From contig CAUIJY010000090.1 of NCBI GenBank assembly GCA_960531495.1, positions 278,323-342,322 on the forward strand: a stretch of DNA of 64,000 nt. Direction: 5' to 3'. Every line of letters starts with the position of its first letter. Position 1 is the stretch's first letter. Below, one piece after another: positions 31,710 to 44,244 of this stretch. This DNA comes from Zeus faber. Taxonomy: Eukaryota; Chordata; Actinopteri; Zeiformes; Zeidae. The position numbers and the translations under genes were made by a program. The notes beneath the pieces are model-generated. The model was not told the origin of the DNA, searched no databases, and saw nothing but the letters and a program-made list of their open reading frames with translations.

Positions 31710-31781
31710 GGGCATCTCCGGGAGTTGAACCCTGGCCCTCTCTCACCCAAAGTGAGAATCATGCCACGAGATCAATGAACC
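31710..31781 (-). pseudogene. tRNA-Pro relic, arm B copy (anticodon TGG)
   Basis: Counterpart of 2,150-2,221. The anticodon arm reads CTCACTTTGGGTGAG, so the nominal anticodon is TGG where arm A has AGG. Both are proline anticodons. Confidence 0.7.
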
Positions 31782-32610
31782 AAGTTCAGCTGAAGTCGAT
31801 TAGAAAACCGGAACGGCAGCCTTAGTTTGGTTGTTTGTAGGCAAAACCGTAGGAGAGTCAGCTATCAGTGGCTCATTTCCTTCATCCAAGCTACTATAGC
31901 TTTTTTCCCATGAGATGGCATTGATTCAATCAAGTTCATTGCGACAGCCTTACAGTTACTGTAAAATGAACAATTCCGTCCTGTTTCGCAATGACCTACT
32001 TGGGATTCAGGTTAGAATGAAGGGAGGGAAAATTAACTCAGGCCGGTTCTGAAGGAATTGCATACAGCTTTGTGCTAAAGGCATTTTTATGGGCAAGTTT
32101 TCTGGGCAAGAAGTGATTTCGCCCTGGCGCAGAGCCGGCTCTTGCCCTCTTCACAAATTCCTCCACTTCCTTCGGACTAGGGTTCGTCAGGTTGAAATCC
32201 ACTGTTGGCTACGGAGGTGTTGTTCTCAGTGCTTCAGACGGATCCCAATAGTTGTTCTCTGTTGGGGTCACTGTAGGTGCCTCTGAGGTGGTCGTAAATG
32301 GCGTCTTCTTACAATCTTACAATTCTAACTAGAAAACAAACCAAAAAAAAAATCATGAATCAAATTTTCCTAGAACGCATTTCTCGAATGTTGCCTGAAC
32401 ATAATCCCATCGACACAATCCATTAATAAAGTAAATCTAACAATGATAAATACTAAACTGGACAATCTGATCACTACTGGTTTATGTGATGTAATTCATA
32501 TGTGGCTTTTGTCAAGAGAAGACAGACCTAACCGCATTGGTCTCCTGGTCAGCAATTCATGCTGACACAGTCCTGTCGCACCATGTGATCGTCCTCGCAT
32601 TCCCATCATC

Positions 32611-33039
32611 GGTGGCGCAGTGCATTGCACCGCTGCCTCACAGCAAAAAGGTCCTGGGTTTGATTCCCGCCTGGGGCGCTGTTGGCACCGTGCTCCGGCG
32701 GGTTATCTCCCGAATAGGAGCCTTTCTGTGTGGAGTTTGCGTGTTCTCCCCGTGCTCACATGGGGCCTTCCTCCACCTCACGTCAGTAAGGACCCCCACC
32801 AAAAACATGCACCCATCATTGTCTGACCAGCAATGGACATTTATCACCTGGTCCCCGGGCGCGTCTACGTATGCTGCCCACTGCTCCTGGCTGTGCCCCC
32901 GGATGAAGGACAACCCAGGATGGGTCAAATGCAGAGAATCCATTTCACCGGCCACCATCAAAAGCATGTGCATGTGTGTGTGTGCAAGCATGTGTTATAG
33001 TGTGGTGTGTTGCGTGATAAATAAAGACTGTTTCTTCTT
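32611..33039 (+). mobile_element. tRNA-derived SINE, full-length copy
   Basis: The 5' head GGTGGCGCAGTGCATTGCAC has an A-box-like start, and GGTTTGATTCC (near 32,657) a B-box, as in RNA polymerase III promoters from tRNA. A body of about 350 bp follows, ending AATAAAGACTGTTTCTTCTT. Arm A shows the locus without it, and about 35 bp present in arm A (GTAAGCTCTACTGAG onward) are missing here, with no target duplication, so the insertion came with a deletion. Confidence 0.88.
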
Positions 33040-33857
33040 TACTGGGATTCCATTCTGAAAAACATGTCAATTATCACCAAACAATATTTTAATCATGACA
33101 AAGCGTCAGCTTGATAAGTCCATCATGAGGTCCCTGCATTGTTCTAAGCACAATCATTATGTTTACTTAATTCTCTAACTATACCCCTCCTTTTTGACAA
33201 ATGGTACCTTATGTCAAACATGTAAAACAATTAAAAAACTCGTGGGAAAGATGCCACTCAGTACATACTGTACCAAGTGGCTCTGCCACTTCAATAATTT
33301 TGTGCAGGATACCTTTGAGTAGAGGAAAAAACAAAGTTAGTGAGCCTGTGTCGTCAACCATCATTAGACAAAGCAAAAATTGGGTATGGCGGCTTTGATG
33401 GCTGCATTGGCTATTGGCGGCATTTCTTATAGAGATGGGGTCAAGTACATTAATGTAAACAACACAAATTGGAAGATCAAAATGGGGGGGTTATGAGATC
33501 ACAACATTAAACAGATGTTATGTATGTCTCATCAAACAGCTACACCACACCGTATCTCACTTGCCTGTACATATTCATGCAATCAAAACAAAAACAAAAA
33601 ACAGTTTAACACAGATAGAAACACAAACACAACCGGTTGTACAAAGATAGACACACAGTTTTATACAAAAACAGATGACGGACAAACAAACCAAACAAAA
33701 ACCCTCCTTTTGTTGTACTCATGAGTTTAAATCATTGTAGTTGAACTTTTCAAGAACTTCAGTAACAAGATCTTGGCGAAGTCACAAGGGCTATCGCTGT
33801 CAAGCAATCATGTGAATCTCCATAAGAGTGAAGAAGAGAAGTTGGAGTAAGCAAAGT

Positions 33858-35260
33858 GAAAGTTGCACAAGTCGATGATGGAGAGGTGATGTCTGAGAGA
33901 AATGAGCCGGTTTGCTTCGTAGCAAGATAAAGGCTACAGCATGTAATCAACCCAATGACCCCGGCTCCGAGTTTCCGAGCACAGTATGCTACAAGACATA
34001 ATTCATTTCCATAAGATTGCAACAACACAGCTTACATTTTACCATCTTATTCATCCACAGTTAAAGTAATCCAGCAAACCCAACATGGAGCTGGTGCAAA
34101 AAAAATGTTCGAAAAACAACAAATGGTTCTACCGTGTAATGGCTTGGCAAGCATTGCCTCGTTCCATGATCCAAAAACAACAATAACCACAACAGCCAAG
34201 AAAGGCCATGCCAGGGTGCGACCCTGAGGAGACAAAATTAAAATAAAATAAATATCATGACTCAAATAATGAACGTTCTTTTGTGCTGCCTGGAGTTATA
34301 AGGGGAAAAAAAGAAACTGTAAAAATCTTGTTCTAATTATTTTTGGAATTCCTGTGTATCTACGACATGAGCAGATCAATAAACTACAATAGCAATGGCT
34401 AAGAAAACACAGAAGCAGCCTCCATGGTAATCACACAGATATCATTTCCAGCAGGACTTCAGGTGGTCAATCATTCCACAGCTCTCAGTTGTAGTAGAAA
34501 TTCCAATTGCAGTCATTTAGTTTCATGTTTTGTCTGATGCAGTGCCATCACCGAATCCAGTTCCAAAGGAGCACAGTTGATTAGGCTCCCCAACTGTGCA
34601 CAACATCTTTTTCAATTGTGTGTTTGCTGTACTTGGAGGCCAAACACCTCATGTTCATTGGTGGAGGGAAGGGTCAGCAGGAGTCAACGCTTGCATTTGA
34701 TTTTCCATAACAGAAGCTTTTTCGTTGCTCAGAAAATGTCTCAAGAAATTCAGCCTGACGTTGGCCAAACTGGATCTCGTATACAAGGTTTCCACAGACC
34801 TTCTCGGAAATGCAGGAGTAGGCAAGTCTCTCAGCAGGAAATCAGGCTTTTGGGCTTTTGTGAAAAAACCCTAAGGTGCTTAAATTATTGTTCTCATACA
34901 TTATCATAAAATGAAAGGAGAGGTATACCACTGTAAGAAGCAGTGTCACAGCGATAACCACTCCAAGGTGCTCTGACAACAGTGTGCCTGAGTGTGAACA
35001 CAGTATTCCTTAACTCAGCTTCTGAAGATTGTTTCAACAACTAGACTAGACAACTAGAATGTCATATTAAAATAAGAATGAATCAAGAAGTATTATGGTT
35101 CTATAATGCACTCTATAATATCTGATGCTTTTCTAAATTTTAACGATGGAGCTCAATATGGGATATAGAGTTAAATTCAATCAAGGTATTTCCATTGATA
35201 TACTTGCATGCATTTAATCTCAAAACAATTTAAATTGAGCCTGTTAAATAATCAAATTTG
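33858..35260. other. Unassigned sequence between arm B and L2 copy II
   Basis: I recognise no repeat. On the minus strand a TTTTGTCTCCTCAG splice-acceptor-like site (near 34,222) precedes a frame with a hydrophobic stretch (WPFLAVVVIVVFGSW), and a second open stretch follows at 33,759-34,028. These could be exons of a decayed or real gene, but nothing confirms it. Confidence 0.3.
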
Positions 35261-35261
35261 C

Positions 35262-37200
35262 AAATCAGTTAAATACAAATAGTAATAATTACAATAATGT
35301 ACAAGGAACTTTGTATGCTGGACATGTTATGGCCTTACTCAATTGTAGAGCATTTCTCTTTGATCTGATCTCTTTGTCAGTCCTCCAAACCTTCCCAATC
35401 AGAAACTGTTACATCTACTTGGAGTCGAGCTCTAGTGCTGAGGTTGCTGTGTAGTGTATCACTGCTCGTATTGTAGTATTGCAACTTGGACTACTGGACT
35501 GACTCTGTACATTTCACTGCTATTCGCTGATCTGCCAACAAGCTTGTTCCAGACACACCCCCTATTCAGGTAAGTCCTCTCTTATGTGGGCGTGCTCTTA
35601 GCCAGGTGCAACCCTAATCACATGAGCAGCTGTATTCTATCACCTATTTATGGTCCTGCCCTTGAAGCGTTAGCTTCAAGCGTTGGCCCATTTGTAGTCG
35701 CTCTGTGTAAAGACGGACGTCTACCTCTGCACGTCAACCGAAGCAAGGACACTGAACAAGGCAAACCTGCCTTCTTTCTCTCACTCCATACAAAATGTGC
35801 TACTACCGCATCCCTACAACTTCAAGGTCACCCAGAAAGCCTCGTTATACCATACGCCGATGCAATCCGGGTAACCTCAGGTCCCTGCAGCAAACATCTT
35901 CTGCAAAGACCTCCTTCTCTGTTGGCTTGTGGAATTGTCGATCTGCAGTTAACAAGGCAGACTTCATTTTTGGTCATGCCAACCACCTCTCCTTGGAGCT
36001 CCTTGGATGAAGGATTATCATCTTCAACTAAATCTGGCGAAAACGGAACTGCTGGTCTTCCCGGCCAAACAAGGTATTTATCACAACATTGATATTAAAA
36101 TCGACTCTCTATCTCTTGTTCCTAGAAACAGAAACAGTCTTTATTTATCACGCAACACACCACACTACAACACATGCTTGCACGCACACACACACATGCT
36201 TTGATGGTGGCCGGTGAAATGGATTCTCTGCTTTTGACCCATCCTTGGCTTGTCCGCGCCCGGGGATGATAAATGTCCATCGCTGGTCAGACGATGATGG
36301 TGCATGTTTTTGAGGGGGTCCTTACTGACGTGAGGTGGAGGAAACCCCATGTGAGCACGGGGAGAACATGCAAACTCCACACAGAAAGGCTGCTATTTGG
36401 GAGATAACCCGCCGGAGCACGGTGCCAACAGCGCCCCAGGGGGGAATCGAACCCAGGATCTTCTTGCTGTGAGGCAGCAGTGCAATGCACTGCGGCTCCC
36501 GGTCCTGCCGCTTCGCACTACTCAACATCCGAAAAGTCAGGCCGTACCTGACCCAATATGCCACTCAACTGCTGGTACAAACCTTGGTGATGTCCCGTCT
36601 CGATTACTGCAACGCCCTCTTAACCGGCTTGCCTGCCTGTGCGGTGAAGCCACTACAGATGATACAGAATGCGACGGCGCGACTGGTGTTCAACCAGCCA
36701 AAGAGGGCACATGTCACTCCGCTGCTCATCGAGCTCCACTGGTTACCTGTAGCCGCCCGCATCAAGTTCAAGTCTCTTATGCTGGCCTACACAGTGATTG
36801 CTGGGAATGCTCCCGCCTACTTAAATGCTCTTGTAAGAGCACATGTTGCCCCCCGGATGCTGCGCTCGTCAAATGAGCGTCGCCTGGCTCTGCCGGCCTT
36901 ACAGCCACGGCACTCCAGGCTATTCTCATTTGTAGTTCCACGTTGGTGGAACGAGCTGCCAAAAATGACCAGAGCGGGGACCTCCCTCTCTGTCTTTAAG
37001 AAGCACTTGAAGACCCAGCTCTTCAGTGAGTACCTCCTGTCCTAACCTACAATTACTTAGCACCACCTTGCAGTATTTATTGTTACACTAATGTTTTTGT
37101 TACACTAATCTCTGTCGCAATGTAGCTTGAATGTTATTCTCCCTTGTAAGTCGCTTTGGATAGAAGCGTCTGCTAAATGACTAAATGTAAATGTAAATGT
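35262..37200 (+). mobile_element. L2-clade LINE, copy II, internally deleted
   Basis: From 35,262 to about 36,005 it is the inverted copy of 30,660-31,375 (5' untranslated region and start of the endonuclease). It then jumps, at CTTGGATGAAGG, into the RT at KDYHLQLNLAKTELL, is interrupted by a SINE (36,127-36,493), and resumes with the RT C-terminus (36,485-37,045: YLTQYATQLLVQTLVMSRLD, HWLPVAARIKFKSL, RHSRLFSFVVPRWWNELP). It ends with the L2 tail GTAAGTCGCTTTGG and five TAAATG-type repeats at 37,176-37,205. Confidence 0.9.
36127..36493 (-). mobile_element. tRNA-derived SINE inside L2 copy II
   Basis: Reverse complement of the SINE at 32,611, lacking its first bases. L2 sequence stops at SLSLVP on the left and resumes at SRSCRFALLNIR on the right; the intact L2 has about 24 codons between (compare 58,799-59,521). 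The insertion therefore replaced about 70 bp of target, as at 32,611. Confidence 0.85.
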
Positions 37201-40200
37201 AAATGTAAATCTACACTGTTCAAAACTGCAGTCAGTGGATTCCTGCTCAAAACTGCGGAAATCCAACACTGAATAGATGCGTTGATCATTTCATCAATAC
37301 ATAATTGCAACATTAATCGAATCACAAGATATTTTAAGGTTTAAAGTTAAAATTTTTGATTGTCCAAATAAAAAAAAACATCTAAATGGCCAACGTATTT
37401 CACATTTATTTAAGTTTTTTTAGGAAGCGGACGTAAACAATCCATTACCTCTCTTGAATACTAAACAAAACAATTATTCTTCTTTGTTAAACTACTTGTT
37501 CACTTTTATACTGTATAACAACATCTACCTTATTCAATGTCAAATCAAGATTATTTCTAGAGTAAGACAAAAAAAATAAAAATTAACAATTTTCATCATT
37601 TTGTTTGATTATACTTCAAAAATCACCAGCCATACTGAAAATAACAAAAAGTAACCGGTAAGGATTTGAAACATACAAACACAGTTGTATATCACACCAA
37701 AACTAACAATTCACTCATGCAATATCATGATTTAATGTGTAGTGTTAAATCTATACTATTTAGTTATTTATCATGTCCTTTGATTTAGAATTACCAATTT
37801 ACTAATGCTTTGTGCCATTCAATTTGTTACTGTTGTTACACTGCAGACTTTCCCTCTGTGGGATAGATAAAGGATTATCTTAGCTCAACCAGCAGATCAC
37901 TTTGACACAAGAACACAAAAGGGGAAAATAAAGTAAATAATAAAAAAAAAAAAAACTCTTTATAAACCCAAAGCTAATTAATTTCTGCTGCTACTATGCA
38001 TCATATCTGCTCTCCATAATGTCTTAAAACATATTTTAGAAGCTATTTTTTTTAATCTGTATTGATAAATTTAGTTCTATCAATTTGGAATGCTTTGCGA
38101 TAAAATCTATTAACAAAGCACAAACTATAGTTAAAAAACCCCTTACCATACTCCTAACCTTACCAAAGTCATATTTAATGAACCTAAGACACCTTCCAGC
38201 AACATAAAACCTGCTTCAACTCACCAAAACACTATTATCAACATCGCGATTATCTCTGTAAACACAATGCAACAGTTCAAAACGTGCAATATCTATTCAT
38301 ACTACCACAGCATAGACCTTTGTTGTACACCAGTTGACTATTAGTTAAATCATTCAGTTCTGAAGCTTCCTCTGCTGAACCAATATCCTACTGAAATAAT
38401 TTTTACACGCATTCTTCTCAAAGTTTCATCCTAAACAAAGAATCCCAAATACATCATGGGCAAACTTTCCCACCTTCATTGTCATTGTCTTTTACATCTC
38501 AACTTCCCTTATGCTTTCAGTCTATCATTACCTTTACAGCTCTCTCTCGCCTTGTTATATCTTGAAAAAAAATCGATATAATTTTTTTTCCCCAAATTAA
38601 TTTAAAACCTTACGGTATCCGTTCTAGCAATCCTACCAGATATTTTTGATTATAATGCTCCTTTTACACCAAGGACTCGTGTGTGAAACTAGTTTGAGGT
38701 GTCATGTACAGCACACATACCACGCTTATCTTGCGTTCATACATTCGCTTTTTTAATTGAGATTTTTATCAGCCAGGAGGCCAAACAAAGCCAAAGAAAC
38801 TGATAGAATCTCTCCAAACTCATCTTGTCGATACATGTTCCAGAGTGATCAATCGGCCAGACACCAATTTGATCACAATTTATTTGATTTATTTAAAACG
38901 TACTGAAACTAGGTAGAAAGTAAGTCGCATAGCTGGATTATCAATAGCTCCAAAATAAAATAAAAAATATAAAGTAAAAACAATAAACAAAACAATAATT
39001 ACAATTATAATATTGACAATTATTTTTATCGTAATTGGTTTTATTTTTATTCCCTTTTTTTATAATCAGTTTTACTCTAGTTATTAATTAATTTTATTGT
39101 ATTTCTACAACACCAGAAGTTTCTTACCTTCCCTCGATGCTTCTGCTAGGAGGAATCAACAATGCTCGATAATATCATTCTATAATTTTATTCAATAATG
39201 TCGAGTTATTATTGAATAAAAATATATATATATTAAAAAAAGATAAACAAAAACCCACGATCCTCTTGATCGATACAATATTGGCCACTTCCACGGTCCT
39301 CCAGACCGATATATCCACTACCCCTTCCTAGTTGCGCCGCACGCAAACAAGCCATATTTCTATGTGAGGGGGGGATTTCTGAGTTAACAAAGAAGATTAC
39401 CCAGAGCCATTTACTACACAATTGCTTTTCCTTCGATCTTCTCTGATCGGTACAATATCTCAGTTAGTCCTCACCTTCATTTTTTCAAGATCTCGTGTTG
39501 TTCCTTTTGGATCTGCCAGTCATGTCCAGACAACTCTATCTCGGATATCTTCACAGTCGGATCCTGCCTGCCATTGTGCACACAACCTGGTCATGAAGAG
39601 GTCCAACAGAGCCAAGCAGAGATCCTGCCGATTATGCCAAAACTGTGGAAGAAATTCTTCTTTAATGATCGGTGAAGTTAATCTGTCCGCTACAAGGAAA
39701 CAAAAACTGAGAATATTCAAGATTATTTATTCTGCCGAATAAAGAGAAAGGTTCAGTACTGCTCCAAAGCAGTGTTCTGACCAGTCTGATATCATTTCTG
39801 AAGACCGTGGGTTTGATACAGGAACAGAGGGTGTGGCTTGGGTCATAAGTCATTTACAAGTCATTGTCCCTGAACTGTCTCCCTGGATGCCAACCTCAAA
39901 CAGTTACATTTACAGGAACTTGTAAATGACTTGGCAGACGCGAATAACAATCCCTTACAATGCACCTCCAGGCTCCCCTGTGGTTATTCTTCATCTCCAT
40001 ACAGGGTAAACAGGATGAAATGTGATCTGGTTCTTCCATGTTAGAATTGACATTGTAGAGAGAAAGAACAGTTCTCTTTACATAAAGTTGGGGGGTTCCT
40101 GGGAAAAATGAAAACTCCCCCTTTGGAGGTAGAGGCCTTTGTCCTCATTCAAAATAAATGATCGTAAGCATTTTTCTCTCACATATGCTATTTTATTTTG

Positions 40201-40325
40201 TGTTTTAATAATTACTTGGATTTAAAAAAGAGCCTCAGAGCCTCTCTCCTCCTCTCATGATTGGTCAGCAGTGTCCAGTAAACCTCTGCTATCATTTATT
40301 GTAAAGACAGCTCATCACAGTTTGA
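37201..40325. other. AT-rich region without recognisable genes
   Basis: The stretch is strongly AT-rich to about 39,250 and has no supported coding frame. Two possible LINE tails are seen: CCTCTGTGGGATAGATAAAGG (37,854-37,874; a 3' end type common in fish LINEs) and a degraded L2-like tail near 39,905-39,945 (AATGACTTGGCAGACGC). Confidence 0.5.
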
Positions 40326-40326
40326 A

Positions 40327-40329
<3 letters not shown>

Positions 40330-40421
<92 letters not shown>
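40330..40421. repeat. (GT)n microsatellite, about 45 repeats
   Basis: An uninterrupted GT tract from just after TTTGAAAA to GCCCCCATG. It is the longest simple repeat in the window. Confidence 0.97.
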
Positions 40422-40422
<1 letters not shown>

Positions 40423-40469
40423 CCCCATGTGAGGCAGAGAAGTAGGTCACCATCACTCAAAATATCTTC

Positions 40470-43380
40470 ATTCTTTTCCGTCCAGGTCAAACATTACCAG
40501 GCAGTTCAACCCACCCCAGCGTTCCTCCTTCCCAACTCCCTGGCTATGATGTCGATGTGAGTCAGTGGAGCTGTTCACAGCAGCAGAAGATATGGATCAA
40601 GACAGAACTGGAATCTTTGGGTCTATGGCCAGGTTCTGCACCTGTGAAAAACCCCATGAAGATGGTGTCATTGTGGCATTTCCCTCCTGAGCCAGAGTTG
40701 ATTGACAATGTATCGGATCTTCCATCGCCAACATACTCTCAACTCCATACATTTTTCATCTGGAAGCTGGATAATGACAAGATAATGGGCAGGCTGAAGA
40801 ACAAATTCAATCTACCATCTATTGAAGGATGTTCACAGCCACAGGTGGCCACTGCAGGTGTCAGGAGACCTTGTGTAATTGTTGGCCTCACTGGACAGTA
40901 CTACTGGTTATCATCAGGGCTGTGCTGTAAGATCTGCATGAATAGGTAGTTTGCCAACAACCCACAGTGGCTGGAAAAGCTCCCCAAGAAGTTCACAAAC
41001 CTGTTGCCAGCAACTCTGAACTACAAGAAGGCTATCTGTAGGTCAGTGATGGATGAGCTTAGGCACACAAGAAATTCACCCATATAGCCTATCTGGTCAT
41101 GGAGATGAAGCACCTCAAGTAGGAACATGCCAACCTGTCCTACCTCCTCAGCTGCCAAAACATCATGGATGCTGAGTAAGGAATGTATGGCCAGAGAACC
41201 CTCACCGGGTTCATTAGACAGGACACTAAACCAGCGCCATTCGGAGAGTATGAGGATTCAGATGGCTGGAACGGAGTCTCTGTGTTTGCATACTACCTGA
41301 CTCATTGCCTCCTCTATGAGTACCAGTGCCAGGAGGGTGTGATTAAGAAGCTCCTGCAGGGCACCTTTAGGGAGGCCCTCTGCTCAGACGACACCTGTAA
41401 AGTTGCAAGGGAGGTCACCTTTACATCCAGGACCATTTCATCCGACACCATCATGAATGAAAACTGATCCTTGGGTGGGTGATGGTGCAGTCTGAGACAG
41501 AATCGACTGGAGCCCATGTGCCAGGGGTTAGCGAACTGCTACAGGATGGCAGAGATGGAAAATGAACATTGTCAGTGGGTAGACAGGTAAGAAATGACTT
41601 TAATATTTTCTACTATGAATTTTTTTCTACAATGATTGAACAGCATTGAAATCATATGAATGACTATGATATGACAGCAGCATCATTCATGAGTTTTTTT
41701 ATTTTGTTTTGTATTTCAGAGACTGCTGTGAGGCCGTTAGGGTGGCAGGTGAGGTGAGGGGGCTATCGTTCCAGTCTGGATCCCCATCAGAGGTAGATCT
41801 CAGCAGAAGGGGTAGCACTTCCTACAGGCTCAGTGGGTCAATGGAACGCAGGTTTTATCAGAGCTGTTTCAAGCCCAGGGGATTACAGCGTTCGCTCGCT
41901 GGAACTATCCACATCTGGTAGGCCTAAAGCATCCAGGTGTTCGGCTTCCAGCTGTATTTGAACTTGTTCTGATTGCAGATCTCAATGCAGTCTCCAAACG
42001 GGTGTTAGGGGATAAGACGTATCCTGACCTTCATCTTTCCAGTAGAGAGAGAGAGGTTTGGTATGGATTATGTGGAGGCTGTTTGCTGTCCCGTTCCACT
42101 CGCCTGGGAAAAGCACAGGAGCAAGAAAGAGTCCATGCCAGGAAATTCACCTCCACAGAGCAGCCTTCAGCCCTCACGCCCAGTTCAGTCACCCTCCCCT
42201 CCACACAAGCTGTACCAATTTCCTGCATTTCCCCCTGCTATTAAAGCAAATGACTACAAGTAGTGATTCTGATCCTCTCACAGAGTCAGGTAAACACATT
42301 ATTATAATAGCAACATGAAAAATTGTCAATTGTTAGTATCTACAGTATATTTTTCACATAAAGGAAATAATAAATTTTTTGTCTTACCTCTCATGTTCCT
42401 CTTCGAGAAACCACTTGGACACCACCTCTGTCCCTGCAGGCTTCACCATGTGGGGCTCGCACTAAACAAGTTAAGACTGGTGGGAGGGTGTTTGTCCTAG
42501 ACCACAAGCGTTGGATATCCCCTATTAAGGAGAAAATGGAATCCTGCTAAAAAAACATCGTGGACAGAGAACATGCTGAAGCTTGTGGACCAGGAAAATG
42601 CTGATATGGTTCAGAACTCCGCAACCGACTAAACAGTATGCTCCACCCAACAACAATGTTTCACATTGCGTAGTTTGTGAAGTCCATGGCCAAGCCACTG
42701 AACACCAGCTCTATATTGAACACCGGCCCAGAGACGCTCCAGGTGAGAAAGTAGTTATGGCACACTTTAGCAGAGGAGAGTGAGACAGTTTGTGTGCCTG
42801 TTGTTTCAATGCCTCCAGCTGTAGTAAATCCACCTTAACCTGCTGCACCTTTAGCTGAGGACTTAATCAAAAGAATTATGCAAGGCATCATGGAGTGGCA
42901 ACAACAAAAGCATAGATACAGTAAACAAACAAAGTCATGCCCTTCCTGTGGTCAGCCAAAGTCCAGTTACCCAAACGATGTCTCCTCCATCCACTTTTTC
43001 TACCAGCAAGGCCCTGTCCGTTATTTATATTATTCCACAAATGTTTTTAAAGCCTATGGTCCTGACGGCCTGACAAACTCCAAAATGCCCTTTCAAGACT
43101 TTATGGAGGCTTAGTTCTTCCAACAGAAACTGGAGCACAAAAAGAAGAGGGCAGAGGAAAGAGGGCAACAATTGAGTAAAAGGCCCGAATACCAGCACAA
43201 AGGGAGGATATGCCGTTTCTGTCACATGGAACTGAAGCAGGGCGCAAACCGTCCTAATGTGCACACAGGCTTCCCTGGTGTAGCAGAGAAGTGCATTTAC
43301 CTCCCAGCTAAAGGTCTTCTCCTTGTACAAAGATCAGGGTATGGAAAATGAGATGCACTGGAAGGGCTTCAAGTAGTCTG
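40470..43380 (+). pseudogene. Decayed cysteine-rich protein of a multi-copy fish family (DUF6729-like)
   Basis: Plus-strand blocks in order: 40,557-40,949 (130 residues; FPPEPELI and YYWLSSGLCCKICMNR), 41,183-41,467 (DSDGWNGVSVFAYYLTHCLL, EALCSDDTCKVAREVTFTS), 41,709-42,240 (QSCFKPRGLQ, LNAVSKRV-type text in another frame) and 42,868-43,360 (CPSCGQPKSSYPND, then CRFCHMELKQGANRPNVHTG). A splice-acceptor-like TTTTGTATTTCAG precedes the third block. From memory this resembles large unnamed fish proteins with a DUF6729 domain near the N-terminus and zinc-finger-like CxxC pairs at the C-terminus. Stops and frameshifts occur throughout. Function unknown. Confidence 0.6.
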
Positions 43381-43697
43381 TATTTTATAAGATAGATGGG
43401 AGGTTGAAAATGACAAATCATGGGTGTGTAAATTGTAAAAAAAAAAATTCATCAGCTTTGGAAAAGGGGACACGAGAAAGTAAAAACCAAAGGCTACCAT
43501 GGCAACGTCTGTAGTGTTTTTTAATAGTGTTTTAACCATGGGACCATTCGCGTTAAAGGCCAAGGTGATAATAGCTACACTACTGAAACACATTGTGTCA
43601 ACTCAATTTTGTTTTGCCTGCTCAGTGACGTAGTGCTATGGAACCAATGTAATGCGTATATGCCAAAATGTAAATACACTGGAAACAACAAGAGGCA

Positions 43698-43770
43698 GTT
43701 TGTGTGGTGTAGCGATTATCACGTTCACTTTACACTCAAAAGGTCCTCACTTCGAAACTGGGCAGAAACA
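43698..43770 (+). pseudogene. tRNA-Val relic (anticodon TAC)
   Basis: The 73-nt segment GTTTGTGTGGTGTAGCGATTATCACG... aligns with vertebrate tRNA-Val(CAC); the loop TTTACAC now reads TAC. The acceptor has one G-G mismatch and the T stem is disrupted (CTCAC/CTGGG), so it is probably not functional. Confidence 0.65.
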
Positions 43771-44244
43771 GTAGATGTTAGCTCATTACAGGAGATTTGT
43801 ATCTTCATCAAATCTGAAGCAATTCAATAACTTATGGCAATGTCTTTTTTTGACACAATAATCTCAACATAGCAATAACTAAGTCAAGACTTGAACAAAA
43901 CGTAAACAAAGCAATGACAAAGACTGTGCTTCAAACTCGACAAAAGCCTAGTTGCTGAGTTTTGAAAAAAAAATTTTTTCCAGCAATAGAACGAGGGAGA
44001 CTTGATAGTTAAAAACAGCTCCCTGGTTCCAGCTGCATAAAAATTAAGAAGGAGGATACTCAACAAAAAAGTGTGTTTCTGCCCTTTTTCAAACAGGGGA
44101 CCTCTAACATCCGTAACAAACAGGATTACCGCTTCACTGGAGAAACAGACATCCCTTCTAAAACTAGTTTTTATTTTGCATGCTCAATAAGTAAGTGCTG
44201 TGGAACTAGGCCATAATACAAACACAATGGAAGCAAGGCCTACA

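Larger units (their letters stand above)
31375..33857. repeat. Arm B of the long inverted repeat (partner 1-2,565)
   Basis: Reverse complement of arm A. It lacks the LTR found there but holds a SINE at 32,611-33,039. The left edge, at TTTGCAAAT, coincides with the 5' end of L2 copy I. Confidence 0.9.

Noticed and set aside
32537-33058. 173-residue plus-strand frame
   Set aside because: It is SINE sequence read through in one frame; the element is non-coding and Pol III-derived.
37201-40325. AT-rich region as a centromere or matrix-attachment site
   Set aside because: There is no satellite periodicity, and base composition alone does not support either call.
40296-40560. Frames rich in Cys-Val or Thr-His
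   Set aside because: They are translations of a (GT)n microsatellite. The same holds for frames at 6,661-7,020, 26,233-26,798 and 53,277-53,489.
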